A DNA stretch of 64,000 nt from Aquila chrysaetos chrysaetos (lineage: Eukaryota; Chordata; Aves; Accipitriformes; Accipitridae). This document shows positions 1 through 20,600 of this stretch, one piece after another. Below the pieces are notes generated by a model. The model searched no databases and had not been told where the DNA came from. It worked only from the letters and a program-made list of their open reading frames with translations. A program made the translations under genes and the position numbers. Each line of letters starts with the position of its first letter. Positions within the stretch are counted from its first letter, which is position 1. Location of the stretch: the NCBI RefSeq assembly GCF_900496995.4, contig NC_044007.1:71028742-71092741 (forward strand), given 5' to 3'.

Positions 1-523
1 TCAGGATAAACGCCACCAAAGTGCACAGAGTTGTGAATGACCATTATTTGAGGTATGGTAATACCAGGTGTGTTGCTTTGTGTAAATCAATAGATACATT
101 TATCTAGAAGCATTGTTTTACAGAGCTTTCTTCTTCTGACTAGCTTCAAAATATTTCAGTGTTTGTAGAAGGCCTTATCCTCTCTCTAGCAGCTGTAGCA
201 CCATAAGTCCCAAGAGCTCTGGAGAACTCCAGAATATGTGAAGTCTCTTCTTGTGGTTTCTAGGGTTCTCCTCGTGGATCAGAAGTTTTGGTGGCTAAAT
301 GCTACTTAGTTTAGGTTCATGGGTTCTGGAAGTTGTTTGGGACTTTTTTGTGTTTTAGAAACACCCCTGCAGTGCTATCCTTTCCCTTACCTCTGAAATA
401 ATTTTCTAATGTAACTGAAAAAGAAAGAGATAAGGCAAGGAATTAAGTTACTCTTGGAGGTGGGAACTTTGCCCCTGTATAAGATGGGAAATACATAAGA
501 TCCTTTCCTGAAAAGCATGATGT
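1..523 (+). other. FH: FH intron 3 sequence (5' part)
   Basis: Inferred to be intronic because exon 4 starts at 2596 and no exon 1-3 coding was found here. No other feature was recognised. Confidence 0.6.
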
Positions 524-1113
524 TGTTGTGGTTTAACCCCAGCCAGCAACTAAGCACCACACAGCCGCTTGCTCACTTCCCCCCACCCCCAGTGGGATGG
601 GGGAGAGAATGGGAAGGAGAAAGGTAAAACTCGTGGGTTGAGATAAGAACAGTTTAATAGAACAGAAAGGAAGAAAATAATAATGATAATAATAATAATA
701 TTATGACAATAACAATAATAAAAGAATTGGAATATACAAACCAAGTGGTGCACAATGCAATTGCTCACTACTTACCAACAAATGCCCGGTCAGTTCCCGA
801 GCAGCAATCCACCCCCAGGCCAGGTCTCCCCACTTTATATACTAGGCATGCCATCACATGATATGGAATATTTCTTTGGCCACTTTGGGTCAGCTGTCCT
901 GGCTGTGTCCCCTCCCAACTTCTTGTGCCCCTCCAGCCTTCTTGCTGGCTGAGCATGAGAAGCTGAAAAATCCTTGACTTAGTCTAAATATTACTTAGCA
1001 ACAACTGAAAACATCACTGTGTTATCGACATTCTTCTCATACTGAGTCCAAGACATAACACTATCCTAGCTACTAGGAAGAAAATTAACTCTTCCCCAGC
1101 CGAAACCGGGACA
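524..1113 (-). mobile_element. Avian endogenous retrovirus solo LTR
   Basis: About 590 bp bounded by 5'-TGTCCCGG...CCACAACA-3' when read on the minus strand. On that strand there is a TATA-type box (gtatataaag, about 833-842) followed by an AT-rich R/U5-like region with an imperfect TAT/TAA microsatellite (about 677-722). No gag, pol or env sequence adjoins it, so it is a solo LTR left by recombination. It lies antisense inside an FH intron. I recognise it as a family widespread in birds but cannot assign the repeat name. The flanks contain CATGA (516-520) and CGTGA (1114-1118), an imperfect candidate 5-bp target duplication if the left border is taken at 521. Confidence 0.8.
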
Positions 1114-2595
1114 CGTGATTCCAGGAGGACTGATGTATCTTGATAATCTGGAGATAGTTATCTAGCCTCTGAGCTGTGACAACAGATCCTGTGCTTTGCA
1201 TTCTCGACTTTTCTGAGGCTAATATGCATGGGGGTGATACTTCTGAGCACAGATTTTGATACTATCACAAATACACATTTTGAAAAATCTGTAAATGCAT
1301 ATAAGGTTCGGCAGGCTCAAAAAAATACGGATCAAACAGGACAGTATTTGTACCTGTTGTTCTGTTTTGATTTGAGATGGTAGTTGTCATAGCCTACCTA
1401 CAGAAGATGTAAGTTGGTATAGCTATTTTTCGCTGATCATGACTTTGTTCCCATGGGTAATCAGCAAGTCAATACCTGTGAATCTCTTTAAGTCCATGTG
1501 ATGCTCTTACTTGTTTATATGTGTAACATACTCAGTCACACTTGAGGTACAGTAAAGACAGTCACAAGTCCCTTATAGGCACCTCTCAATTTAAAGCCAT
1601 GTAGGTCCAGGGCAGTATTAGGGAAAGCAGGACTTACAGGAAGAAGGTGTTTGATACCAGCAACTATCTGCTGACTCATTTTGTTGATGCAAAATACGAT
1701 GTCTACAGGTGTAAGAGGTCTGGAACTTCCTGGTATGAAATTTATTTCTGGAGACATTTCAGAGTCCAATTATACAAATACCATGTACTGCATGTGCATG
1801 ACAGATGGCCTTTGGCAAAAACACCTCCTCTGGGGGACTATTTCCCATAAGGAATGGACTTCTGAATGCCTCTAATTCAAATTGTTATATAGTTGTGATC
1901 AGTGTTCATGATGAAACTGTGCTGCTGTTGAACTTGATTTCCTAGGAGAAAGCAGTGCACCCATGCTGATCAGGAGTTTGTAAACAGATAAGCACTGTCT
2001 GAAAACTGATGTTTCTGACACCCAAAGGATGGTCATGACCCAAGGAGACATAACACTGAATCAGTACCCTGAAGCACCTTATGTGCTCTGCTTGAGAAAC
2101 TATTTAAGGTATTTTCCTTCCCCAGGAGATCTTACTGACCTGAACAAATAACTGTGGAAGGGAGAACCAGCACATACTACCTCTAGTCCTACCCAGGAGG
2201 ATTAGAATCCAAATTGCTTTAAAATTTGGGAAGGGGAGGGATGTTTTTGGACTTACACAATCATCTGCATTGTTTGGGAAACAAAAGATACAACCTAAAA
2301 GACCTTTTAAAAATATTTTATTTCTATGACTGTAGAACATGAAATCAAATTTTATATTTCTCTTGTGTTTCAGAATTCAGCATCTTCAAAAAGCATAGCA
2401 AAAGTTTTTTGCCTTTTTAATATCTAGTATTACATCAAATTCTCAATTATTCTGGTATAAATTCACAATTGTGTGTATATTTACAAATATAATGGAGAAC
2501 ATTACTTGAATTATAGCTATAAAATTCTCAAGTTCATCCTTTTTAATTGTTTTTGTTCCAGTAGAACAACTTTTCTCTTTCTTTTTCCATTATAG
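1114..2595 (+). other. FH: FH intron 3 sequence (3' part)
   Basis: Intronic sequence between the LTR and exon 4. The short ORFs on both strands show no family resemblance. Nothing else was recognised. Confidence 0.6.
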
Positions 2596-11067
<8,472 letters not shown>

Positions 11068-11111
11068 CTGCTTTACGGGGGGGGAAAAAAAAAAGTGTTG
11101 TTAACATGAAA

Positions 11112-11117
11112 AATAAA
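11112..11117 (+). promoter_or_regulatory. FH: FH polyadenylation signal
   Basis: AATAAA 45 bp after the FH stop codon, giving a very short 3' UTR. A T-rich and GT-rich stretch (tgcttttgtttcatgtgttttt) follows, consistent with a downstream element. Confidence 0.7.
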
Positions 11118-11228
11118 TAAGTACAACATGCTTTTGTTTCATGTGTTTTTGTGGTTATTACTTTTTAACAGATCGGGTGAACTGATCTTATGGGGGAAGA
11201 TTCTACAGCTACTTTTTTTTATATTGGA

Positions 11229-11263
11229 AGATATATTATATTAAGATATATTATATTAAGATA
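11229..11263. repeat. Short AT-rich tandem repeat
   Basis: Two exact 15-bp units (agatatattatatta) at 11229-11243 and 11244-11258, in the FH-CHMP5 intergenic space. Confidence 0.8.
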
Positions 11264-11389
11264 ACTTAAAAGGTATTTTTGTAGGTGGCGGTGTTGAAGA
11301 GGCGGTGCAAGCCCAGTGGCATAGAAATGATGCCACACTGTTTGTGTTGAGGGAGAAAACCGCTTCCTGTAGGTCATCGCCGTCCCTCA

Positions 11390-11564
11390 CCCGGTGTGGC
11401 CCCACGCAGCCAATGGCAGCCCGCCGCCGTCGCGAGGAGAGCGGAAGTCCGGGGGCGTGCCGCCGTACCAGTGCTTCGGGGCGGGGGGGGGGGGGGGGGC
11501 CCGGCCGTCGGTGGGTTTCCGGGTCGGCGGGGAGCTCTGTTACCGGGACCGAGGCACCGCCGCC
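11390..11564 (+). promoter_or_regulatory. CHMP5: CHMP5 CpG-rich promoter and 5' UTR
   Basis: GC-rich block before the CHMP5 start. It has a CCAAT box at 11410-11414, an ETS-type GCGGAAGT at 11441-11448 and a run of 17 G at 11483-11499. No TATA box is apparent. The pattern is that of a housekeeping CpG-island promoter; the transcription start is not determined. Confidence 0.65.
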
Positions 11565-11633
11565 ATGAACCGCTTCTTCGGCAAAGCGAAGCCGAAGGCG
11601 CCTCCGCCCAGCCTCACCGACTGCATCGGGACG
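11565..11633 (+). CDS. CHMP5: CHMP5 exon 1 (coding part)
   Basis: 23 codons, [10 protein letters not shown] through TDCIGT, phase 0, donor gtcagt. The start is chosen by homology and a strong Kozak context. Confidence 0.95.
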
Positions 11634-14600
11634 GTCAGTGCCCTCCCCGGGGCGGGGGTCGGGGGAGCGGCGGAGCGGGCCCGGCCCGACCGGCGGGGCG
11701 AGGCCCTCCCCTCCCGGCGGGCCTGGAGGGCCGGCGGCCCGCGGGCCCTGCCCGCCTCCGCTGCTGTGGAGCTTCGGCCCCGGGTTTAGTGCCCGTCTCC
11801 GGACGGACGGACGTGTCGGTATGCACCTGTGCACAGGTGTGCGTCTGGCTATCCGGGGGTGGGAAGAGAGCGGCGTGCGGGCACCGGGTCTGCCCCTCTG
11901 CGTGGGTGTACTTGAGCGTGTGTAGCTACACGGCCGTGCTTCGGCACGGTGTGTGTGTGTGTGCGCGCACACGGGTGTGTTTTAGCGCGCACCTGGGCAT
12001 CGGCGCTTGTACAGAAATACGCCCATGCCTGTGTTTCTTCGCTGTGCGTAGGAGCGCATCCCGTAAACCGATGCACGCGATGGGCGTGTACGGCCTGGCT
12101 TCCTCATGGATATTTCCAATATTTCCGCGCTAACTCCCGCCATGCCAAGTTGCGAGAAGGCAGGGACAGGAGCAAGGGAACGAGCCCCTCTGTCCCATAC
12201 AGGAGTTGGGAGGGCAAATCCCACCTTCTGATGAAGATTGTTCCGTCTGCTACGGACGAGCTTGCCGTAGGGTCGATGGCAAAGGCGTCTGCAGGTGGAC
12301 AGTTGAGCCCAGACCAAGTAAGAAATGCTGAGGAAACACGTGGTGGAACACTTCACAGCTGTTGTAAGGTTGGCCTGCCTGAAAAGAAGGTTAAGGAAAA
12401 GTTTTAAGAAGGTTAATCTTGTAATTTCATAGTCTTTTTTTGGCTTTTAAGTTTGTGAAGAAAACCGGGGTATGTTTTTACCACTCCTTCTGTCGTAAAC
12501 TAATTTTGAGATGTGAAGAAAGAACACAGAGGTCTCGAGCATTTGTCCGAGTGCTTAACAAAGTCAGGTGAAACATCAGTAATGGTTGTGGTATAAGTAG
12601 AGGGTAACTGAGCCATTGTCCCTATAACCTGGCAACAAAACATTTCTGTGGAAAATCACCATTTTCCTCCCAGAAGATTTATTTTGCTACCCAGTGAAGA
12701 GACTCTTTTAGTTAAATACCTAATATTTGTCAGTGCTGCCTGCACAAACCCATGCACGTCAGTCTCTTGTGTATGCCAGTGGCTGCGACGAGGAGAGAAG
12801 TGGTCACAGTTACTGTTTTTCCCAGAACGTTATTTTATTGGCAAAGAATCTGCATTGCTGTCTAGCGGTATTGAACCCAAAGATAGCTCCAAGTACATTT
12901 AGTTAGAACAGTAAATAAAGCATATCCCCAAAAATCAGAGTGAGCTTTCCCATCGTTACCAGTGAATGCTTTGGTGGATGTCTGGAACTCCAAAATCCAT
13001 CTGAGATACTGTTATTAATACTGAAGTTTGCCATTTCAGCGCTATAAGCAGAAGATCAGGAAATCTCTTCCTCACAGCAGCCAACTCTATATTAGTCAGT
13101 CAGATTTTTGAGGGCTGATTTTGACAGTTCCAAGTTAATGTGCGTTTTCTAATGTTGAGACAAATAATAACAAAACCGGCCAGATTTCGATATGCCAGTA
13201 GGCTGTCTTCCACTAGGAGCTTGTTCAATCCCAGTGGATTTTGGGGGTACATAAAAGTGTAATTTAAACGGCTGCTTTGACTGGCAATGCCAGGAATTGA
13301 GGATTTTTTTCTCAAAAAGGTGGTCGTGGCCACTACCCACCAGGAGCTGCATGCAGTTTTGATCGTCTTCTAGTTGTCTGTAATGACATTATCTGAAAAT
13401 TTGGCTATAGAAGACAACAGGTTAACGGAAACGCAGACTTTCAGATTTATTTTACATATGCGGTGACTTGGCAACCCATGATGAATTACAGGGTGGCTTT
13501 TAAGATATGAAATCAAGAGCCTGTGTTGGTCAGCTGTTGAGAAATGAAGGGCTGGGTCCAAGCACAGCTCTTGGTACGAGGAAGTCTATAAACCGCTGTT
13601 AACGTTACTGAGCTCCATCTTAGCTTTTTGCCCTGTTTTGACAACTTTCAATTTCTGTGGATGGAACTAAAATTTAAGACAGTTCTGTATACTAGTAGGT
13701 GTGGGCAGAAACATACTTCCTTTTACAAGTTTGAAGTTTATGCATTAACTTTTTGTGCCAATTTACATGAGGTAATCTATCTGATCTGAGAATAACTTGC
13801 TGTGTTTTCAGGTCATTTTCGCAATAGTGAAGTCTCTAGTACAGGTCCTGCTAAAAGATGAGACAGATCATCAGGTTTTTTTTTTTCCTTAAATTACCTG
13901 TGAATCATTATTGAAGAGAGTTGTGTGAGATGTTAAAAACTTGCACTGTTTCTTTAGCATGTTAAATTCAACAGTTTGGAGACACAAGTAATATCACTTC
14001 TATGTTGTTTTCAATCTTAGACACATTTTGTTATATCTTTTGAAAGAGTCAGATTGCTTTGTAAAATCTCTTACTGTGTTACTTCAGTGGTAATTAGCCA
14101 TTAAATGGCAGTTAGGATTTATTGTATTTGGCGAGCAATGATTAATGTTTAGAGTTACTATTTGTTAAAAATGTAGACAGCTCTTGGGCGGTAATGATGC
14201 CTGTGTTTCGGATGTTCTTTCCTGTGTATGCAGAAGTAGTATGACTGAACCCAATAAGATCAGCACACAATACGCTTTTTTTCCTGTGGTGAGAGAACAA
14301 GCATCACCTTAAGATATCGAAACAATTCAAGATTTTTGCATTTAAAGAGCTGGTTCTGTGGGATCACTAATCTGAAGTGTTTACTAAAGCCCAGGGAACA
14401 CTTCTCCCTACTTCTCTTCGATGGCTGGTTACTATCGAGTTTTCCGGCTGGCTGTGCGATGCCCTCCTGTCACTTATTCTCCATTGGTATGTTCCCATTC
14501 TCCCTTGCAGTTTCTGCTCGCTGTCTTGCCCGCCTGCCGTGCTTGCCTCAACATTGCACTAAGTGGCAGATTTTTTTTATCCTTGCTGGCTGAGCACAGT

Positions 14601-17600
14601 CAGATGACTCAGAGCTGTCATGAGGCTGGTAGGAGGAAGGATCTGTGGCATTGGTATTGTTTTTACTTTGTCTTCTTTCAAAAAACACTCCAAATTTATG
14701 TTTTTTCAGAGTAGTAAGTAGGAAACATAGGAACAAAAGACTAATAGTTGTGACAACAGTGTTAAAACTCAGTCTTGTATGTGATGTTCTTTTTTTAATT
14801 GAAATAAAATGTGATTTTGCTTAATAGCGATTTGGGATACCACGATCACTTTCTTTTGTTTAGATTGGGGCCCTTCTTTAGCAACGAAACGTACCTCGGT
14901 ATGCCTTATTTGTCAATAATAGAAAGCAGCTCTTCAAGTCCTAATACACAGTCTAGTTTTCTTTTGGATGAATTAGATCCACTGTCCCCTCTTATGTCTG
15001 TTCTCATTTTTAAAAGCTGTGTAATGTCCTGTGTAACGTGTGTGTCCAATTTTTATGTAGTTAATCGAGGTGGGAGGATCTGTCTCTGTTTTCTGCTAGT
15101 ACTGCCTAAAAGAATCATTATATAAATAAACCAAATAACTGGGTTTCCCCTGTGAGGGAGGCTGACCTCAGAGATACATTTAGCTGATGAAGATCTTGAG
15201 GAGATGCTACACTTTGAGCCTGCAAGAGGTTTGCAATCGCAAATATCTCTTTTTCTTGCTGTTAGTAAAATATTTGGCCTCATAGAAAGCTTAATACAAT
15301 TTTTTCAATGCCAGCTGTGCCCAGGCACTTTAATGTCTTGTGTGGAGTGTTCATATCAAATGTTCTGCTCAGGATGCCTCTGGCGAATGCAGGTTGCTGT
15401 CCTAGAGCAGAGATTGAAAAGGATCACTGAGGCACCAAAATGAAAATCTGCATAATTGTACATGTTTAGCCACACTATTAGCAAGTCAAAATTGTAAATT
15501 TGCACTGATTGGCCTCACGCTATAATTGGAATGTCAGTGTATTCTAATCCCTAGAGAGGCTCCTTGGAATGAGAAGTTAATAAGCTTTATTTTGTTGTTT
15601 CCAGAGAAATGCTGTGATAGTTGGTTCATGTTAAGGAGGCTTTCTTTGTCTTTTTTATGAATTTGTCTATACTGTTAGAATGATCTATACCCATGCTTGG
15701 TTATGTAATGACCACTTTTAACCTTCTTATGCAGAAGGGTTAAAATATTTCCATGATGACAGCTGTGATATGCTTTGCAGCAGGGCCGTTGGGCTCGACT
15801 GCTGGAGGTCTCTTACTGAGCTACGCAGCTACTATTGGGATTTGAAGCAAAAGTGCAGTAAGAATTCAGAGTAGCTACCGGGTGGAACTGCTGTGTCCTG
15901 GTGCCTTTTGCGGGAAGTGATGGGGAAAGTGTCTCTCTGACAAATAAGTTAGGCACCTTTGAAAAAATGGTTAAGTCTGGGCTTCTTAAATGTAACCAGT
16001 CATCCAGGTATGATTCTGAAGGATTACTGTTCTCTCCTCACCAGAAATAAACCTCTAGCCTTGCTGAACACATCCCTGTCCCTTTTGCATTGCCCCCTAT
16101 CTGCCAGCATGGTACACCTAGGTTTTTCTTTCTCCGTTCCAGTTTAGTCCCTGGCACTGGAAGTTATCAGAAATTCCTGAACAGAGGCCTTGACTTGAGT
16201 GGGTGTGCAAGGGAGCATCTCAAAGTGATGACAACATGTTACAATGGCAGAGCTTTCTGCAACCTCAGAATGTTTCTTGTGCTCCTTGTAGAAGGTGTTT
16301 CACTTGATTCTGGGTTTGGATTCTCTACAAACTGTTTATAAAACCACTGAGTGAAGAAACAATTCAGTTAGAAGCATAATAAAACTGAGGCTGTTCTTTT
16401 TATTGTCCATTACCTGAATAAAACCTTAATGAATGTTTTTGTTTGTTTGTTTTCCCCATTATGTATTAAAGGTGGATAGCAGAGCTGAGTCAATTGACAA
16501 GAAAATTGCTAGGCTTGATGCCGAACTAGTGAAGTATAAGGATCAAATGAAGAAGATGAGAGAGGGACCTGCAAAGGTAAGAATCTTCTGTGGGATTTAA
16601 GCATGAGAGGATGTGACTCATACTTCTTGTCACGTAGTGAACTGGCGTGATTTAGCCAGTTCATCAGGTTCTTAGAATTGCATCGTGCCTTACTGATGAG
16701 ATCTAAAGATCCTGCAGAATTATTTTTATTCTGAAGCATCTCTTAGACATGCATCTTTGAACAGTGTTTTCACTGGTCTTTATTTCTTCCAAAGTGTAAT
16801 GTAATTCCTCAGTCAGAAGTAAGTTGCTTCCCTTCTTCTTGCTGTTACTTGAATTAAGTCTAGTAGAGAGGCTGTTTTCTTCATCAGCCAAAACAAAAAG
16901 GTCTGCACTGTGCAGAAAGGGAGTAGGAAAACCCATTTTTGAAAGTGGATGAACATGTAATATAAAATATATCTATCTAATAATAAACCTATCTAATATA
17001 AACAGTATTGTTAAAGTACCTTTCACAGTATTATTTGATGCTGACCATTAAAATGTGTTGATGAAAGATGGTTCTGGTGGACTAAGTTTGACTTTGTATT
17101 CTGCTTATCAAAAAAAAATTTAAAAGCCAGAAATTTTGAAAGTATTTTCTATTAGAAGCTTTACTTACAAGCCTATTTGGTTAATCATTAATGCAGGACA
17201 AATGCTGAATGTGACTATTGTTAAACTCTTTGCACTGGTAACTGAGGAATCTTTTGGAAAACTTAAATGCAATACAGTAGGTTTAAACAGTATAATCAAG
17301 AGTGAAGTCAAATATTTTTCCTAACATAACGATATTGTGTCTTTCAGAATACAGTAAAGCAGAAAGCATTGAGAGTGTTAAAGCAGAAGCGAATGTAAGT
17401 TTAAACCTTTCTCAGTTTGGGATTAATGAAAGCCTGTTTTCTTTAAGGGGGATGGCACACTTTCATTTATCTTTCCAGTACTCTTGCTTCTGAGCATTCT
17501 TTAAAGAAAAATGCTGAACAAGCTAGCCGGCCTTTCAGAAGCGTCTCCTTACAGATTTTGCATCAGCATATTTATGCCTTACTTGTATGTGACCATATAA

Positions 17601-20600
17601 ATTTGGATTGGAACAAGCTGACCTAAATCTGCTCATTATTAAAGCTATGCTTGGGTCCTCAACTTTCTGACAGTGCCTCATTTTATATTATTAATTGAGT
17701 ACTGTAAATCGTGTACTTGATGATCTTGGTCTGGTTTACTGGAAATTTACCTGTTCTCTGTGGACACCCTTTAGGACTTGAGCACATGTAGCACAGGTAA
17801 TTGTGTCTATGCAAAAAAACCAGAATAGACGGGATAGATGATCCTGTGGTCTGGTCTAGCCTACTATACTGTCTTGAAAAGTGTCCAGCAACAAATACAA
17901 AGGAAAGAATGTCAGAACATGGCAAGTGTTCAGGGCTGCTTTGCTGGAATATCTTACACTCCCTGAACCGCAAATCTCTTGGATGCTATCTGAGCCAAAG
18001 CTCCTTTGTCTTGTATTTCATATCCCTCAGATGAATTGTACCTCTGCAGACTTGCTCAATTACTTGTTAAGTATTTGTGAACTCTTACCATCCAAAATAT
18101 CCTATGGTAAGGAATGCAATAGTTAGATGTTATGAGAAGGACTGCTTGGTTTTGTTTGGTTTTTTGTTGTTTGTTTTTGGGTTTGGTTTTTTTTTTTCAT
18201 TTTTTTACCTATGCTGCCTGCTAATCTTACTTGATAGTTGTTCCCCTATTTACAGTCACTGGGCCCCTTATAATAGGCTATCATCATATCTTTTCCATCT
18301 TGTTGAACAGTAATTTATTTAGTCATTCTTTGTCCAGAAGCTGTTCTGTATTCGGATCATCCTTGTCTTGCAGATGTTCTGCCTTGGGTTTGAAGAAGGA
18401 CTGACTGTTCATTTTTATGCTTTCATTTTTATATTTAACTTGACATACTTTACATTTTTGATTGGATACAAGTTTAGCTTTGAGAAGGATGATATCTTGA
18501 TTTTTAAAGTCTCCCTCTTCTTTCTGGTTAGCCTTAGCAGTTTCCTTTTGCTACCCTATCCTCCCCCTCCTCCCTGCCCTGCAAAGCTCCAGTGCAGAGC
18601 CATTGTGGTTTGGATAACCTGCATCTCTTCCATTTTGCTTACAGCATTAGTGAGCAATGGCATGCATCTCTAGCTTATAGCGATTAAAACTTTTGCTATA
18701 TGCTCACCTACTGTGTTAGCCTATACAAATACGGTGTCGCTGTCAGTTAAAACAGAAGCTTAGTTCAAGAGTCGCTTTGTCCACTTTAAATACACATAAA
18801 TGCGTATGGCCAGATTTTTATGAAGCTGTTTATTCTGTGATTGTTTATAAGAAATTAAAAAAAACCCCCAAAACGACCATCTGTTCCTATCTTTAGACTA
18901 CTGCTGCTGATTTTTCAATTTTTAAAAAAATCAAGAATTTTTGTGGCAATAAATAGTGTGGTGTTTTAAAGCCATTATTTGCATTGTTTTTAACAGGTAT
19001 GAACAACAGAGGGATAATCTGTCACAGCAGTCTTTTAATATGGAACAAGCTAATTACACTATTCAGGCACTGAAGGATACAAAGACAACGGTACCAGTAT
19101 ATTAATCTCACATATGTTTAATTTGTGTATGCTACATCAGATACAAGCATGTTTTTGGCTCTATTCTAGGTTGATGCAATGAAACTGGGGGTGAAAGAAA
19201 TGAAGAAAGCTTACAAGCAAGTCAAAATTGATCAAATTGAGGTAAGCTTCTATAGTTTAAGTTATTAAAGCACAGAAACAATGTACTAAAATAGTGACAA
19301 GTGGACTATGTAACTTAAAGGTGAGCTGACTGTTTTAGTTCACATGAGTTTGCCTCCCTTTTTTATGGGACCACTATCATAATCCCTTCTCGATTTCTCT
19401 GGTACTGCACAATCAGTTGTTGGCCTTATTGCACTGATTGGTGTTTCCTTGCTGGGCTAATCTTTAACCTCTCCCTTCCTTTCCTCTGCACTTCAGCGTA
19501 AATGTTGGTGAATACTTCCTGCTATGGCTTTTTTGTCCTCTTTTTTTTTTTTTTTTTTCCCCCACGTTAGCAACATGCAGATTAGTCCTTTGCTCCCCCA
19601 GTTCAAGGTGGCATCTGATTAAAAAAAACAAAACCCAAACCCTAAAACAACCAAAAAAAACCCCACCAAAAACCAACCAACCAACCAATTTAATTTCAAG
19701 AGGTAGGCAAGGCCTGACCCCGTCTTCAGAAAATGCATAAAAAACCCCTGTAAGATCTCTAAGTATAAAGTATGCTGCACTTAAACTCTTACCAAATGCC
19801 AGTGCTGAATTCCTTTAAGTCCTCTTTGCTATGCTGTTTTTATACATGGCTCGCATTGTAAACCTTTAGGCAAGTATTGTCTCCTTAGTTTTACCAAGTA
19901 CAGTGCCAAGAGGTATGCTAAAGTATCTTCTAAATTTTGCTGTGGCACAACTCAGGTTAGTGCTTATTCTCCAGATGGTAGATTTAATTTCTCCAGATTT
20001 CAAACTCTCCTGCTTTTCAAGATGATGCTGGACTCTGGGTAATTTATTAGAGTTTTTCAATTTACCCTGAAGAATATTTAAAACAAGAGGATTTTGCAGA
20101 GATGTTGTTTCAAGGTTCCTCTTTTTCTACCTCATACATTTATTGTAATTTTAATAGTAGTTAAGGCCACACTATAGTCCTGAATGCGTGTGTGTTGACT
20201 TGTATTAATGCTGCTTCAAAAAACGGTTTATGCATTAACAAATTTGAGTGCCTTGTATGTTGGAATTATTAAACTGAATTTGATTAATCTCTGATAAGTT
20301 TAACTAAAACTGTAAAATATGGACCAGTTGAAATTGTTTCTTGCTTCAGGACATACAAGATCAGTTAGAGGATATGATGGAAGAAGCCAATGAAGTCCAG
20401 GAGGCACTGAGTCGCAGCTATGGAACACCAGAGATTGATGAAGATGACTTGGAAGCAGGTTAGGAAGGTGGAGGATGATTTTTACGTTACTGAATGTAAA
20501 AATCATCATGCAGTCATACAGTGATTTTTAATTTCATTAGTCAAATACTTTAAGTGTGTTTAAAAAAAAAAGTTTTAATCACTTTTTTAAACATAAAAGC

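Noticed and set aside
1911-1975. C/D-box-like pair (atgatga ... ctga) suggestive of an intronic snoRNA
   Set aside because: No convincing terminal stem or C'/D' boxes; such short motifs occur by chance.
11256-12133. Long ORFs (238 and 245 codons) on both strands over the CHMP5 start
   Set aside because: They come from GC-rich island sequence with few stops, run out of frame or antisense to CHMP5 exon 1, and have low-complexity Arg/Pro/Gly content with no family resemblance.
17815-17900. Possible old transposon fragment (agatgatcctgtggtctggtct)
   Set aside because: Loosely recalls LINE 3' ends but lacks enough matching sequence to assign a family.
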